62,000 nt of DNA, from the NCBI GenBank assembly GCA_014529385.2, contig CM043968.1, positions 2,012,501 to 2,074,500 on the forward strand, in the 5' to 3' direction. The notes below the pieces were generated by a model, which was not told where the DNA came from, did no database searches, and was given only the letters and a program-made list of their open reading frames with translations. Source of the stretch: Adiantum capillus-veneris (Eukaryota; Streptophyta; Polypodiopsida; Polypodiales; Pteridaceae). Position numbers and translations under genes: made by a program. Positions 21,419-30,689 of the stretch are shown here, piece after piece. How positions within the stretch are numbered: position 1 is the stretch's first letter; each line of letters starts with the position of its first letter.

Positions 21419-21860
21419 TTAGGGAACGTTCCCGCATATGCGACGATTCCCAACAATGCTCACTAGGTTTTTTATGGACACTTGCTCATGATGGAGATTC
21501 TCTTGCACTAGGAAGTGCTCCTCGTTTAGATCATTGTTGAGTACCATAGACATCCACATGGGAGCAATGCCATAGCCCACATGTGGTAAAACGTTTCTCA
21601 TCTAATGTGGCTAAGACATCCGGCTATTGAGCTAGTTAAAATTTTTTGAGTCTTATGATATACAGTTTATCCATCACCTTCTTGCAGCTTTAGATGTGGC
21701 CCCACATCCTCCATTTTGAACAACCATTCTTTCTTGTAGCACATAATTCCAATTTTTAAAGGCACAATAAAACTCCTCTATGGGCATATAAGCAAAATCT
21801 CAACAAGAGTAGTTCTTGAGCACAATGAATAGTTCTCAGCAAATCAAGGTGGGCCGGCGA
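21419..21860 (-). pseudogene. Unrecognised coding repeat, copy 1
   Basis: The minus strand has an open frame (21601-21419) containing WMSMVLNNDLNEEHFLVQEN. Upstream of it, nucleotide sequence closely matches copy 2 at 25785-26100 (shared blocks around CCATTCTTTCTTGTAG and ATGGGCATATAAGCAA). Conservation of readable protein between two diverged copies suggests that the ancestor was coding, probably an open frame of a retroelement or captured gene. I do not recognise the family. Confidence 0.45.
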
Positions 21861-22740
21861 TCCCCTACCCCCAATCGCACCTAGCTAGGTATGTCGTGCC
21901 TCCCAAGCAAGAGCTCATGATGTTGTGCATTGTATGAAAAACACTAAAAAACGCTCCCTTTCCCTACATGAGAAATTTTCTAAATCTTCTTGTGTTTAGT
22001 GACCTTCCTCATAATTGCTAGGACCGCATGGCAACTTTGGCAAGGAGCAAAGGCCCTTTCCCAGCCTTCAAGGTCAGCGGAGGGGGGGCAATAATCGGTC
22101 TCTGACCACAAAACTGCTCTTGAAGGACTGCATGAAAACAATCCTTCCCACAACACAAGTACAGTTAGGCACAAACACAAATGCAATATTTATTCCTCGT
22201 GCTGAGGAGTTTGAACAAAACCATTGAGGCCATCCTAATTTGCTGCATATTTGGTCTCTATAGAGCAAAATCCACTATGGCAAGGGTGTGATTGTACTCT
22301 ATACCACACAAATTTGTAGCAACATTTTTCAACCAAAAAAAATGCAGTTCTCAAGACTTTCACTAGCCGCCTTTAAACTCACACAAATTTTCTATATCAT
22401 AGGCTTCCTTTTTTTTCTCCATTAAGATTCACTCTCATGCGCAATGAGCAGTGCTTGTTTTGATCTTTCCCTTAACTACACTCACCTTAGTGGTTTCAAT
22501 TGGCTCTATGCTCAAGGTTTTGCCAATAGTTAAATGAAGAAGAAGCTCCCATTCCAATATTCCCTAGTCTACTAAGCTTTTGGCAGCTCTTCTTGATAAC
22601 TCAGCCACTAAAAGTGGTATACATGTGACTAGAACATGGTTGCCTAAGTTTTTTGCAGTAATTTTTTGCAGCCTTTTGCTCAAAACATAACAAGAAGAGC
22701 ATACAAGGGTCAACAATTAATGATGTACAATTTCACTTCC
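21861..22740. other. Noncoding or heavily decayed repeat DNA
   Basis: Overlapping short frames at 21980-22268 exist on both strands but none shows a motif. The base composition and the flanking repeats suggest old retroelement sequence. Nothing further could be identified. Confidence 0.4.
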
Positions 22741-22746
22741 TTTCTA

Positions 22747-22829
22747 ATTGGCCTGGCAATTCACAGTCATTTTAAATTCATTCTTTTCATTTGAAACACG
22801 AGTCTCAAGAACAATGTGTCTTCTTTAAT
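22747..22829. repeat. Flanking direct repeat X, left copy
   Basis: Contains CATTTTAAATTCATTCTTTT and GTCTCAAGAACAATGTG. It closely matches 25261-25355. The two copies bracket the truncated minus-strand gypsy element. Confidence 0.8.
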
Positions 22830-22852
22830 TGATGAACCATAAGTTATACTTT

Positions 22853-24327
22853 TGTAACAGTTATTGGGTAGTAACTTATGTGTAGCGGAAATTAACATAG
22901 ACATAGTTGAGGACAACAGTTGATAACAGTTGAGGACCGGATGTACATGGAGCCGGTCCCCCCTCTAAAACGCTTTGTACTATAGGTTTCCCCCATCAAG
23001 GGAGACATTTTACAATACAATACTTTGTGTTCCTTCAATAACTTGCTGGTGCAACGAGGATGGAAGCTTCAAGCACCAAGCTGACACTTGAAAACACATA
23101 ACATCAATTCCCTCGCGGTCCTAGACCCAAGACCTCACAGACCTTAGAAGATGGTGAGAGCTAGCGGGGTATGAGACTAGATCTAGAGGAAGAAGAAGTA
23201 GTCTTACGAGAAAGAAGTATTTCTCCTCACATAATCGCTCTTATTAGCATAGCTTAGCTTAGTAATTAGGATGGTAGAGGAGAGGAGCATGCAATTGAGC
23301 TTGGCTCTTGGTTGGATTTGCATCACAAAGTCAAGAATTGTTGGTGTAGGCCTCCCTTCTCACAAGCTTGGAGTAGATGATGAGCTTTCCATTAAAGCTT
23401 GAGAAGGAGATAGAGTTATTTTACTCCACACATGAGCTGTGTGAGTGTGTGTGTGTGATAATCCTTGCACAAATGAGCCTTCTCTCTCTTCTTGGTCAAC
23501 CCCTCTTGCTATTCCCTCTTTCTGGCTCCTCATCGGACCATGCCAAGCTTAGCCAATAGGAAATTAGAAGTCAAGTTGAGAGCCTTGTGACAAGTGTCCC
23601 TCTTTCCCCTTTAGTGAGAGTTTAGGTAGTTCAAATACTTCATTTAAATCCCCATTGGACCTTTTAGCATTCTGGCCAATAGGAATTAAGCAAGCCATTG
23701 GGCTGCTTAATTCTCATTGGACCCCTTGGAAGGCTGTCCAATAGTCTTCTGGGAGACCTAATTTTCATTGGTTCTTTTATCAAGTGTTTTTAAATTAATT
23801 AAACTAAATTTACTCTGGCCTAATTCTCATTGGTCCACCTCTTTGGTCATCCAATAGGATTTAAATGGGAATTGTGGGCAACTGGGCTAGGAACCTGACA
23901 TGTGTTCGATATGCCCTTTGTGTAAAGGGGGACTTAGTGAGTGTGTGCGTGTTCTTCTCTCTCCTCCCCTACCTTTAGGGCTCGCCCCCTCCTTCCTAGG
24001 GATGTGGGAAGACTTTTTGGTCTTCCCACAAGCATCCAATATTGCTAAGCTTTGACCATTGGACTTTACATTTGAAATTTGGAAACTTAGCTTTTTGGAA
24101 GTCGTAATGGGCTAAACCTTAGGTCTTCTTAGCACCATTCGTGCACATTGCTCTTCTATAGCCTGTCCCCCTTTGGATCCCTATTTTCCCTCCTTTGGAT
24201 CCCTACTGAGACCGGTCTACCAGTCTTCGTAATATTCTAGCTTTTTCTCCCCTTGTATTTTCCCATACTAAATGATCAATTTAGCATGAGAAAAATTTAG
24301 AAAAATTGTATATTTGTTATTATGACA
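22853..24327 (-). repeat. LTR of a second gypsy copy (same family as 344-14285)
   Basis: Read on the minus strand it starts TGTCATAATAAC and ends CTGTTACA, and it follows the first family member's LTR along its length (about 1.48 kb). The CCAAT/ATTGG cluster is present at about 23557-23852. It is the 3' LTR, because the polypurine tract and integrase/chromodomain end lie on its other side (24328 on). It is more diverged than the pair in the first element. Confidence 0.92.
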
Positions 24328-25222
24328 TTACCTCTCTCTCTTGAAATCATAGGTCGTCCTCGACTATGAAGTAGAGACAATAAAGCTTAGTCTCTAGTCC
24401 TTTTTCTAGCGGGTAGAGGATCCCTATTTTACCCTACAACACCGTTGTGGAATGGATGACTAATTGATTTGGAACTTGAGAGCCTAAGCTACTAGAAGCA
24501 TGTGTGCGCATTAGTCCTATCAATCTTCCATGGTAGAGTGACAAGCTCGGAGACGTCGTCTCTGCAAACTTGATCCTTAGCATGCATACTTCTTAACATC
24601 TCTGTACTTCTTAACATTTGTGCACAATAAAGAAAAAGAGAGTCTTATAAGACAAAAACTTTGTTCATTTAAACATTTTTTTACTCTAGGGAAGCATTGA
24701 CAAGGTTTAGGTTATCCTTTAAATGTATGCCTTACATCCATCTAGCATCTTCAAAAGGATAGTTCTTAAACTTAATAAGATATCGTCGGATAATCTTATT
24801 GCCTCTCAATACCTTGTCTTCGTGTCGGAGAATGGGCATTGAGCTGCAACACCTCTTCTTGGTCCTCGATCTCCGGTGGGTCTTCAATGGTTGCTTCTTG
24901 AGGTGGCTCTCCTTGGTAAGGATTCAAGAGGCTCACGTGGAAAACATTGTGTATGAACCAATGGTTGGGCAACTTGAGTTGATAGGCTGTCTCATTGATT
25001 GGCCTAAGAATCTGAAAGGGACCATAGTACCTTTTTGCTAGCTTGGCACAATACTTTTGGTGTCCTATAGGATTCTTGTTCCTTGTGTGCCTTAACCGAG
25101 CCTTGGGAAACTTAGGCAAGACCCAATCATTTTCCTTAAAGGCTAGAGCTCTTCTGTGCTTATTAGCAACAACCTTTTGCCTTTGCAGTGTGATGGATAT
25201 AGCATGCTTAATCTTTCACTCT
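24328..25222 (-). pseudogene. Second gypsy copy: integrase C-terminus and chromodomain, truncated
   Basis: The minus-strand frame 25119-24796 encodes KRYYGPFQILRPINETAYQL and NHWFIHNVFHVSLLNPYQGE, matching 6744-7010 of the first element. It then shifts inside the region before the chromodomain; the chromodomain itself is readable at about 24815-24690 only in another frame. Homology to the first element stops near 25222, so most of pol, gag and the 5' LTR are missing. The truncation point lies next to a short duplicated ACTCTCCCTAAAG. Confidence 0.88.
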
Positions 25223-25260
25223 CCCTAAAGTATACACACTCTCCCTAAAGGCTCTTATTA

Positions 25261-25355
25261 GTTGGCCTTGGCAATTTCACAGTCTTTTTTTTTTGTCATG
25301 GTCATTTTAAATTCATTATTTTCATTTGAAACACCAGTCTCAAGAACAATGTGCC
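25261..25355. repeat. Flanking direct repeat X, right copy
   Basis: Matches 22747-22829 in the same orientation, with a T-rich insertion of about 15 bases. Shared blocks are TTGGCCTGGCAAT and CATTTGAAACAC. Confidence 0.8.
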
Positions 25356-25780
25356 TTTGAAAGGTCAAGGCGCCCTTGCTTCTTCAAAATGTGAAACAAA
25401 ACTCATTTATGAAAGTTTTATAAAATAACCAAAGATAATTCTGTATGGTATGTGTTGGAAGAGCTCTCTCTTTCTTGCCTTCTTTACTCGAGAACACATG
25501 CGTTTTGAAGTGTCTCAAGAGATGCCTATTTGAACTTTGTTCCTTCCTCTAAGAAATATCTCACTTAGTTGAAAGTTGTACCTACTTTTGTTTAGACTTT
25601 CTTTGTTTTCTCGTAGAAGCTTATGGGACTTGGGACTTGAAGTGTTCAAATCTAAGTTTTCTTTTACTTTTTGAAGGCTATAACAGGACATTCATTTTGA
25701 AGTGTCGCAAGAGAATTATTTGAACTTTGTTTCCTTCCTCTAAGAATTCAACCTTGCTAATTGCTTGCATAAATATTTTT
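25356..25780. other. Noncoding stretch, nothing recognised
   Basis: Contains two diverged copies of a segment around TGAAGTGTC..CAAGAG followed by ATTTGAACTTTGTT (about 25508-25550 and 25698-25740). No gene seen. Confidence 0.5.
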
Positions 25781-25784
25781 CAGC

Positions 25785-26100
25785 ATTCTTTTATGGATGC
25801 TTTCTCACGATGGAGCTTCTCTTGCACTAGGGAGTGCTCTAGTTTTAAATTGTTGTTAAGTACCGTACACATCCAAATGGGGATTTTATTCATTTGTCGT
25901 AGCCCCTTTATTCATCACCTTCCTACACCCCTTTGATTTTTCTATCATAGTGGCAACCAAACATTTACGCAACCATTCTTTCTTGTAGAATATCATTCCT
26001 CTATTAGAAAGGCACAATGAAAGTCCTCCATGGGCATATAAGCAACATCTCTATAAGAATAATTCTTGAGCTTGATTCTAGCAATGACTATTTCATTTTC
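25785..26100 (-). pseudogene. Unrecognised coding repeat, copy 2
   Basis: The minus strand reads IARIKLKNYSYRDVAYMPM and EDFHCAFLIEE, then a TGA, then matter similar to VLNNDLNEEH of copy 1. Immediately upstream in this frame, FWVDQHNSLTIVSF is encoded by the 61-bp repeat at 26101-26163, so the protein once continued through that repeat, which is now the edge of a LINE insertion. Family unknown. Confidence 0.45.
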
Positions 26101-27776
26101 TTTTATAGCAAAACTCACAATTGTGAGTGAATTATGTTGATCAACCCAAAAAATTACAAGGTCTTGTCATGCTTGTGTTGAGCCAAACGTCATCTAGGGA
26201 CCATAATTACATCAGCTACTAGGGCAACCACCCCTACCAACCCGCCCCCTTATCCTTGATACACAAGGTCCATTATCATGTTCTTTTGAGATCTTTTAAT
26301 TATCGATGGCCAAGATTTTTCCAAATCCTAGGCATGCCATCTGTTGACAACAAGGCACAAGTAGTCCTAGACCAATCCTTCGAGTGTTGCTTGCGCCCGA
26401 GTGTCCATATTAGCACTCTACTTTCTTGTATAATTTTTGCGAAGCTTGCCACCTCAAAACCTCCTTCAAACACACGGTGGTTCCTTGTCTGCCATACATT
26501 ATGCAAGAAGAAGTACCTGACGATTTGAGTGCTGATTAGGAGGGCAGGACTACCTGCATTCTTCCCTCCAAGGAAAAGATCAATCTTGAAAAAACCAATT
26601 TTTCATGTTCTTTGGACCCGCGAGGCCTTTGATAGTTGGGCAATCCATGAATAGGTGGGCCTGATCTTCACTAGCCAACCTGCACCCCAAGCATCGATCC
26701 GACCCAATCCCTCTCTCCTGAATCTTCACCCCCGTTGGAAGAGCACCCCAAGTTACCTTCCATAGAAATACCTTCATGCGTTGTGGAGCCTTTGGCTTCC
26801 AGATGTTCTCCATTACTTGCTCCCACCTTTCCTCCGGCCATTGTTTTTTCCATATCTTGTTTAAGGGGACTAGACCAATTCGTCTTATGCATCAATGTAT
26901 AATAAATGTCTTTAGGATGGGTTTTCCATAAGAGACTGCTTCCAGGCCATTTCCAGGCATTCCAGTCAAACTCCGAATCACAAATTGGCATCACTATATT
27001 GTCAAGCTCTTTCATCACTTTGTGGACAAGCAAGATCTCCAAGCTATTAAGTTGGTACTGGGTAACCAGAAGGTCAATGGTTTTCCAACTCTTGTTGTCA
27101 TTGTCCCATAGGTGCCCAAGTCGATTCAGACCCTTATTATTCAGCTTCCTGGCTGTCTGTATCCAATAGGGAATTTGAGGCGTATCTACAACTTTGGAAA
27201 GCCAGGGAAACCAATGCAAAATGAAGTTCTTGAAGTATCTGTTTTCTAACCCCCATTTTAAGACTCTTGCTGCTCTATTGTATTTTCTTACTAACTCTCC
27301 TGAGTTGCCCCCTAGTCTTAGGGTAGACCACGTAGGGGCTAATAGTTTGTCATGAAACTCCACTCCTCTCCACTTTCCACCTTTCGAGCCAAGTTTAGCT
27401 GCTTCTATCATAAGTTTGATCATTACAGCCCAAACTTGATCCTCTTTAGCCAAGGAAACAACAAATTTAGTGTAACAAGTTTCTGCATGGGCCAGAGGGT
27501 CGAGAATTTTGAGACCTCCTTGATTTACCGGCCAAGCAACTGATTCCCATCGGGCCCATTGCCATGGCCTAGAGGATTTCGTGTTGTTTTTCCACAAAAA
27601 CCTTTTTACTTGTTTTAAGAACTCTTTCCAATGATGTAATGTGGCTAAGACAATTTTAAAGTTTTTAAGTTTAGATAACGAAAATGAGTATAAACTTTTT
27701 TATTAAAAAAAATTATTTTAGCAAAACTCACAATTGTGAGTGAATTATATTGATCAACCCAAAAAATTACAAGGTT
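26101..27776 (-). mobile_element. LINE C, 5'-truncated, flanked by 61-bp direct repeats
   Basis: A minus-strand LINE 3' end lies between two direct repeats of about 61 bp (26101-26163 and 27716-27776) that share CTCACAATTGTGAGTGAATT and differ at only a few positions. The inner end on the 3' side is GCTCAACACAAGCATGACAAG. The repeats look like an unusually long target-site duplication made on insertion. LINE C is a different family from LINE A: its C-terminus has a zf-RVT domain instead of the short zinc motif. Confidence 0.75.
26250..27640 (-). pseudogene. LINE C reverse transcriptase C-terminus, zf-RVT and following region
   Basis: Frame 27597-26671 opens with a typical post-polymerase block (FLWKNNTKSSRPWQWARW, then NQGGLKILDPLAHAETCY). 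After a frameshift near 26830 the frame 26813-26580 gives the zinc-binding domain found in plant LINEs: WKPKAPQRMKVFLWKVTW, then DRCLGCRLASEDQAHLFMDC with its C-x2-C and H-x4-C pairs. A further piece (26506-26300) reads HNVWQTRNHRVFEGGFEV, the usual end of such proteins. The endonuclease and polymerase core are missing through 5' truncation. Confidence 0.85.
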
Positions 27777-27780
27777 TTAC

Positions 27781-28215
27781 TGAGGATTTATTGGGTAGGG
27801 TCGTTAGTGAACTAGTTTAGCAATGCTAATCATGGGAATTGCATGTTGTACCACTAAAGGTGGAACACCCTTCATGTCATGATATGTCCAAGCAAAAATA
27901 TCCTTGGATTCTTTGAGAAGATCCTTAAGTACAGCCTCTTCGGTTTCACTAAGGTCTTGAGCAATAAAAACTGGTTTAAACTCCTCACCTGGTTCTGCTT
28001 ATTCCATCTCCTTAACTATTGCTAGACCATCATAGATTCCACTACTTCCATCGATAGGCATTCGTTGGTCTTTGGTGTGCACAACCTTCCGCTCTCCTGT
28101 AGTGTAAGATTTAAAATGTTTAGGCGCAGAATGTAAGTCAACAGGATCTTGTTCTAACAAGGTCTTTTCCTTTATGTTTTGTTGTTGTGCTAACTCTCGG
28201 TTTTGTCTTCTTTAA
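27781..28215 (-). pseudogene. gypsy pol fragment upstream of the reverse transcriptase (another family)
   Basis: The minus strand reads ERKVVHTKDQRMPIDGSS, then LKDLLKESKDIFAWTYHDMK and GVPPLVVQHAIPM. The pattern K-D-I/V-F-A-W-x-Y-x-D-M followed by Q-H-x-I-P is the conserved stretch just before the reverse transcriptase in plant Ty3/gypsy Pol of the non-chromodomain type. A TAA after KEME and another after KLVH break it. The reverse transcriptase itself is not found downstream; the 61-bp repeat and LINE C follow. Confidence 0.75.
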
Positions 28216-28255
28216 GCAGCACTTGTTCCTATGACATTAAAATCTGTCCTCTTCT

Positions 28256-28258
<3 letters not shown>

Positions 28259-28304
<46 letters not shown>

Positions 28305-28305
28305 A

Positions 28306-28352
<47 letters not shown>
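28259..28352. repeat. (CT)n/(GA)n inverted microsatellite
   Basis: About 43 bp of CT is followed by about 48 bp of GA with a short junction GGAGAGAGAGACAAAG. The two arms are complementary and could form a hairpin. Confidence 0.95.
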
Positions 28353-28356
<4 letters not shown>

Positions 28357-28389
28357 TGCCCCTAACTCTCTGTTTCTATCTCCAGTTCA

Positions 28390-28715
28390 CATTCATCTCA
28401 CGCAAGAGGCACACTGATCAACCGAGCAACCGAGCAACCGAGCTGGAGAGATCCAGACGCCCACAACTGCGGTGGACTACACAGCATCAATGAAGGCTGC
28501 ATTAGCGGATTCAGGTCACTTTGGCCCGACATGCACAACACTCAATCAGACTACTAACCATGGAAGAGATTGATGAGATTCGCTAGAGACCGATGCTGGG
28601 ATGTCCTATGATTTAGCTATCCCAGTCAGTTGCTTAGCTCACATAAGTATTTTTATTTTGTTATTATTATGTTACTCTCACTTTGTATAAGATCCACCAC
28701 GTTGGAAAGGGGGAA
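28390..28715 (+). repeat. Dispersed repeat of about 320 bp, copy 1
   Basis: Matches 41058-41375 in the same orientation: shared GGACTACACAGCATC, CATGGA.GAGATTGATGAGAT and TTTGTAT.AGATCCA. Both copies follow a CT/GA microsatellite. The second copy continues into the LINE-family 3' tail, so this is probably LINE 3' untranslated sequence. Confidence 0.78.
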
Positions 28716-29640
28716 CACACCCATCACACTCCAAGCTTGCCTCTCTATAGCCCAGGGATTAACCCGCACCCCTAATCATATACACACGCACACTATCTGC
28801 CAATATCCAATGCACCAACTCGCCTTTAAGCACCACCAGCCACACGCAATCACTTATCGATAGACCACCATCATACATTGTAAACACACCCAAATCGGGA
28901 GGCTACACGTGCTCCGAAATTGGCACACACAATCTCCCTCGTTCTCTCCCTTTGCACACCCACAACCTATCCAGAGCCACAGCTACCATGGATTCTGCGC
29001 ATGAGACAAGACGAACAGACGAAACATTGGTGGCAAATCCAACACAAAAAAATAACCCAACCAGACCATAAATATGCTTATGCAAAGCAAAAAAAATTCG
29101 GGTACAATGATGGTTAATGTTGACTACGTGCTTTGATGGAATCCTTGGTGGCCCTTGGCTCTCGCTATCCAGCTACTTCTCCAACTGTCACCCCTTGACA
29201 GCAACAAACTCCATATTCCCTGCATAGAGCACTCTCTTTGCAATCAGTGCTCCTCTGTGTGCATGCCAAGCCTAGCTTTGAGAGCCCCCTCTCTACCTGC
29301 TCATGCTATGGCGGCTCCTCTCTTCAAGCTTCAGCAGCGCACATATTTTCACTTGCCCTCCTTTCTTGCTTTTGTTCAGGCTCGCCCCCCCTTCACCTGC
29401 GTGTTCTGGCGGCTCCGGGCCTCTTCTCTACCTGATCCCTGCACCCCACTAAGGCGCACCTCTTCTTCACACCATGGTGACTCCCGATCTTGCTTGAGCA
29501 TGAATCACCTGCAGCTTTTGGTTGCCGCCCTTCGGATTCCCGCACCTAGGACGTCTAATTCGAGGTGGTCAACGGCCGGCTGATGATTTCATCAGTCAGA
29601 GAGAGAGAGAGAGAGAGAGAGGGAGGATGCTGCTGTTTAC
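28716..29640. other. Noncoding stretch ahead of the S14 pseudogene
   Basis: The plus-strand frame 29155-29583 (142 codons) has no motif and is rich in Ser, Pro, Leu and Ala, as expected from GC-rich noncoding DNA. A small GA tract lies at 29597-29621. The bases CTAATTCGAGGTGGTCA at 29554 recur at 33800 beside another GA tract. Confidence 0.4.
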
Positions 29641-29658
29641 GAGCTCCTTCACGTAACC

Positions 29659-30093
29659 ATGTCTGGAAAGAGGAAGACCAATTAGGTGAAGAAAGAGAAT
29701 GTTACTCTCAGTGGACCTGGTGCTTGTGACGGCGAGACGTCTTTGAAGTAGCACATATTTTTGCCTCATTGAATGACACCTTCGTGCATGTTACAGATCT
29801 GTCTGGCAAGGAGACGCTTGCTTGAGTTACTGGTGGCATGAAGGTGAAAACTGACAGAGACGAGTGTTCTTTGTACGCAGCCATGCTTGCTGCTCAGGAT
29901 GTGGTGCAGAAGTGCAAGGAGCTAGGGATCACCGCTCTGCACATCAAGATGCAAGCAACAAGACGAAGACACATGGTCCTGGCACACACTCTGAAGTGAT
30001 ACACTTGCTCGTTCTGGCATGCGGATTGGACGAATTGAGGATGTCACACCTATCCCAAGAAGGAAAGGTGGTAGAAGAGATCGCCGGCTGTAA
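29659..30093 (+). pseudogene. RPS14: Processed pseudogene of cytosolic ribosomal protein S14 (uS11)
   Basis: The ATG at 29659 begins MSGKRKT. The body is readable in two further frames: [52 protein letters not shown], then [15 protein letters not shown] and the terminal [11 protein letters not shown] with TAA at 30091. This is the small-subunit protein of the 40S platform, usually about 150 residues; the copy spans 145 codon equivalents. It is broken by a TAG at codon 9 (29683), a TGA after KETLA, and at least two indels. There is no intron anywhere in the coding span, whereas plant genes of this family usually have introns, so it arose by reverse transcription of mRNA. No poly(A) tail is visible. 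Confidence 0.9.
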
Positions 30094-30425
30094 TGGCAGT
30101 TGTAGACGCCTTTGGATTTTCTTCTAACTATCTTTAATAAAGGATGATTGTTTTTGTCCACCAAGTGAGCCTGAGGTAGAGGTCCTAGATTCAATGGAAC
30201 TTGCTATGGTTGGATTATTGCAATAGGCAAGTTTGGAAATTTTTGTTGAGGAGTTATGTTGGTTTTGGTTACATTGATTATCATGGTCCCAATTTTGTAT
30301 AGGCTTCGTGGAGTGTCTTTCCTCTGCTATGTTCTAGCCTCTATGATTGTGAGGAATCTAAATTAGAACTATAGTGCTTCGTTAGTTGCATTCGTAGTGA
30401 ATTGAGATCGAACAAAATATTGGAA

Positions 30426-30430
<5 letters not shown>
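30094..30430 (+). other. Probable 3' untranslated sequence of the S14 pseudogene
   Basis: No open frame. It contains AATAAA at 30132-30137, a plausible poly(A) signal about 40 bases after the stop, and then T-rich sequence to a GA tract at 30430. Confidence 0.4.

Positions 30431-30473
<43 letters not shown>
30430..30473. repeat. (GA)n microsatellite
   Basis: About 44 bp of pure GA. Confidence 0.97.
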
Positions 30474-30479
<6 letters not shown>

Positions 30480-30689
30480 CATAAAAGCGTGTTAGATTTT
30501 TTCTACCTGAGAGTGTTTGGAATACCGATCGTCATGGTTCACAGGTGTACCTCCGCATAAATTGGATACCGATCGTAGTGCTTCAGAGGGGTACCTCGCC
30601 ACAGTTGCAAGTTTAGCAGAGGCAGTTATGCGATGCGATTTTCTTGCGATTAAAAAAGCTTATCACATAGATGATTTCATCTGGAGGGA

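Noticed and set aside
29155-29583. 142-codon plus-strand frame as a gene
   Set aside because: No motif, composition of GC-rich noncoding DNA, overlapping frame 29238-29435 equally open, and it ends by chance before a microsatellite.
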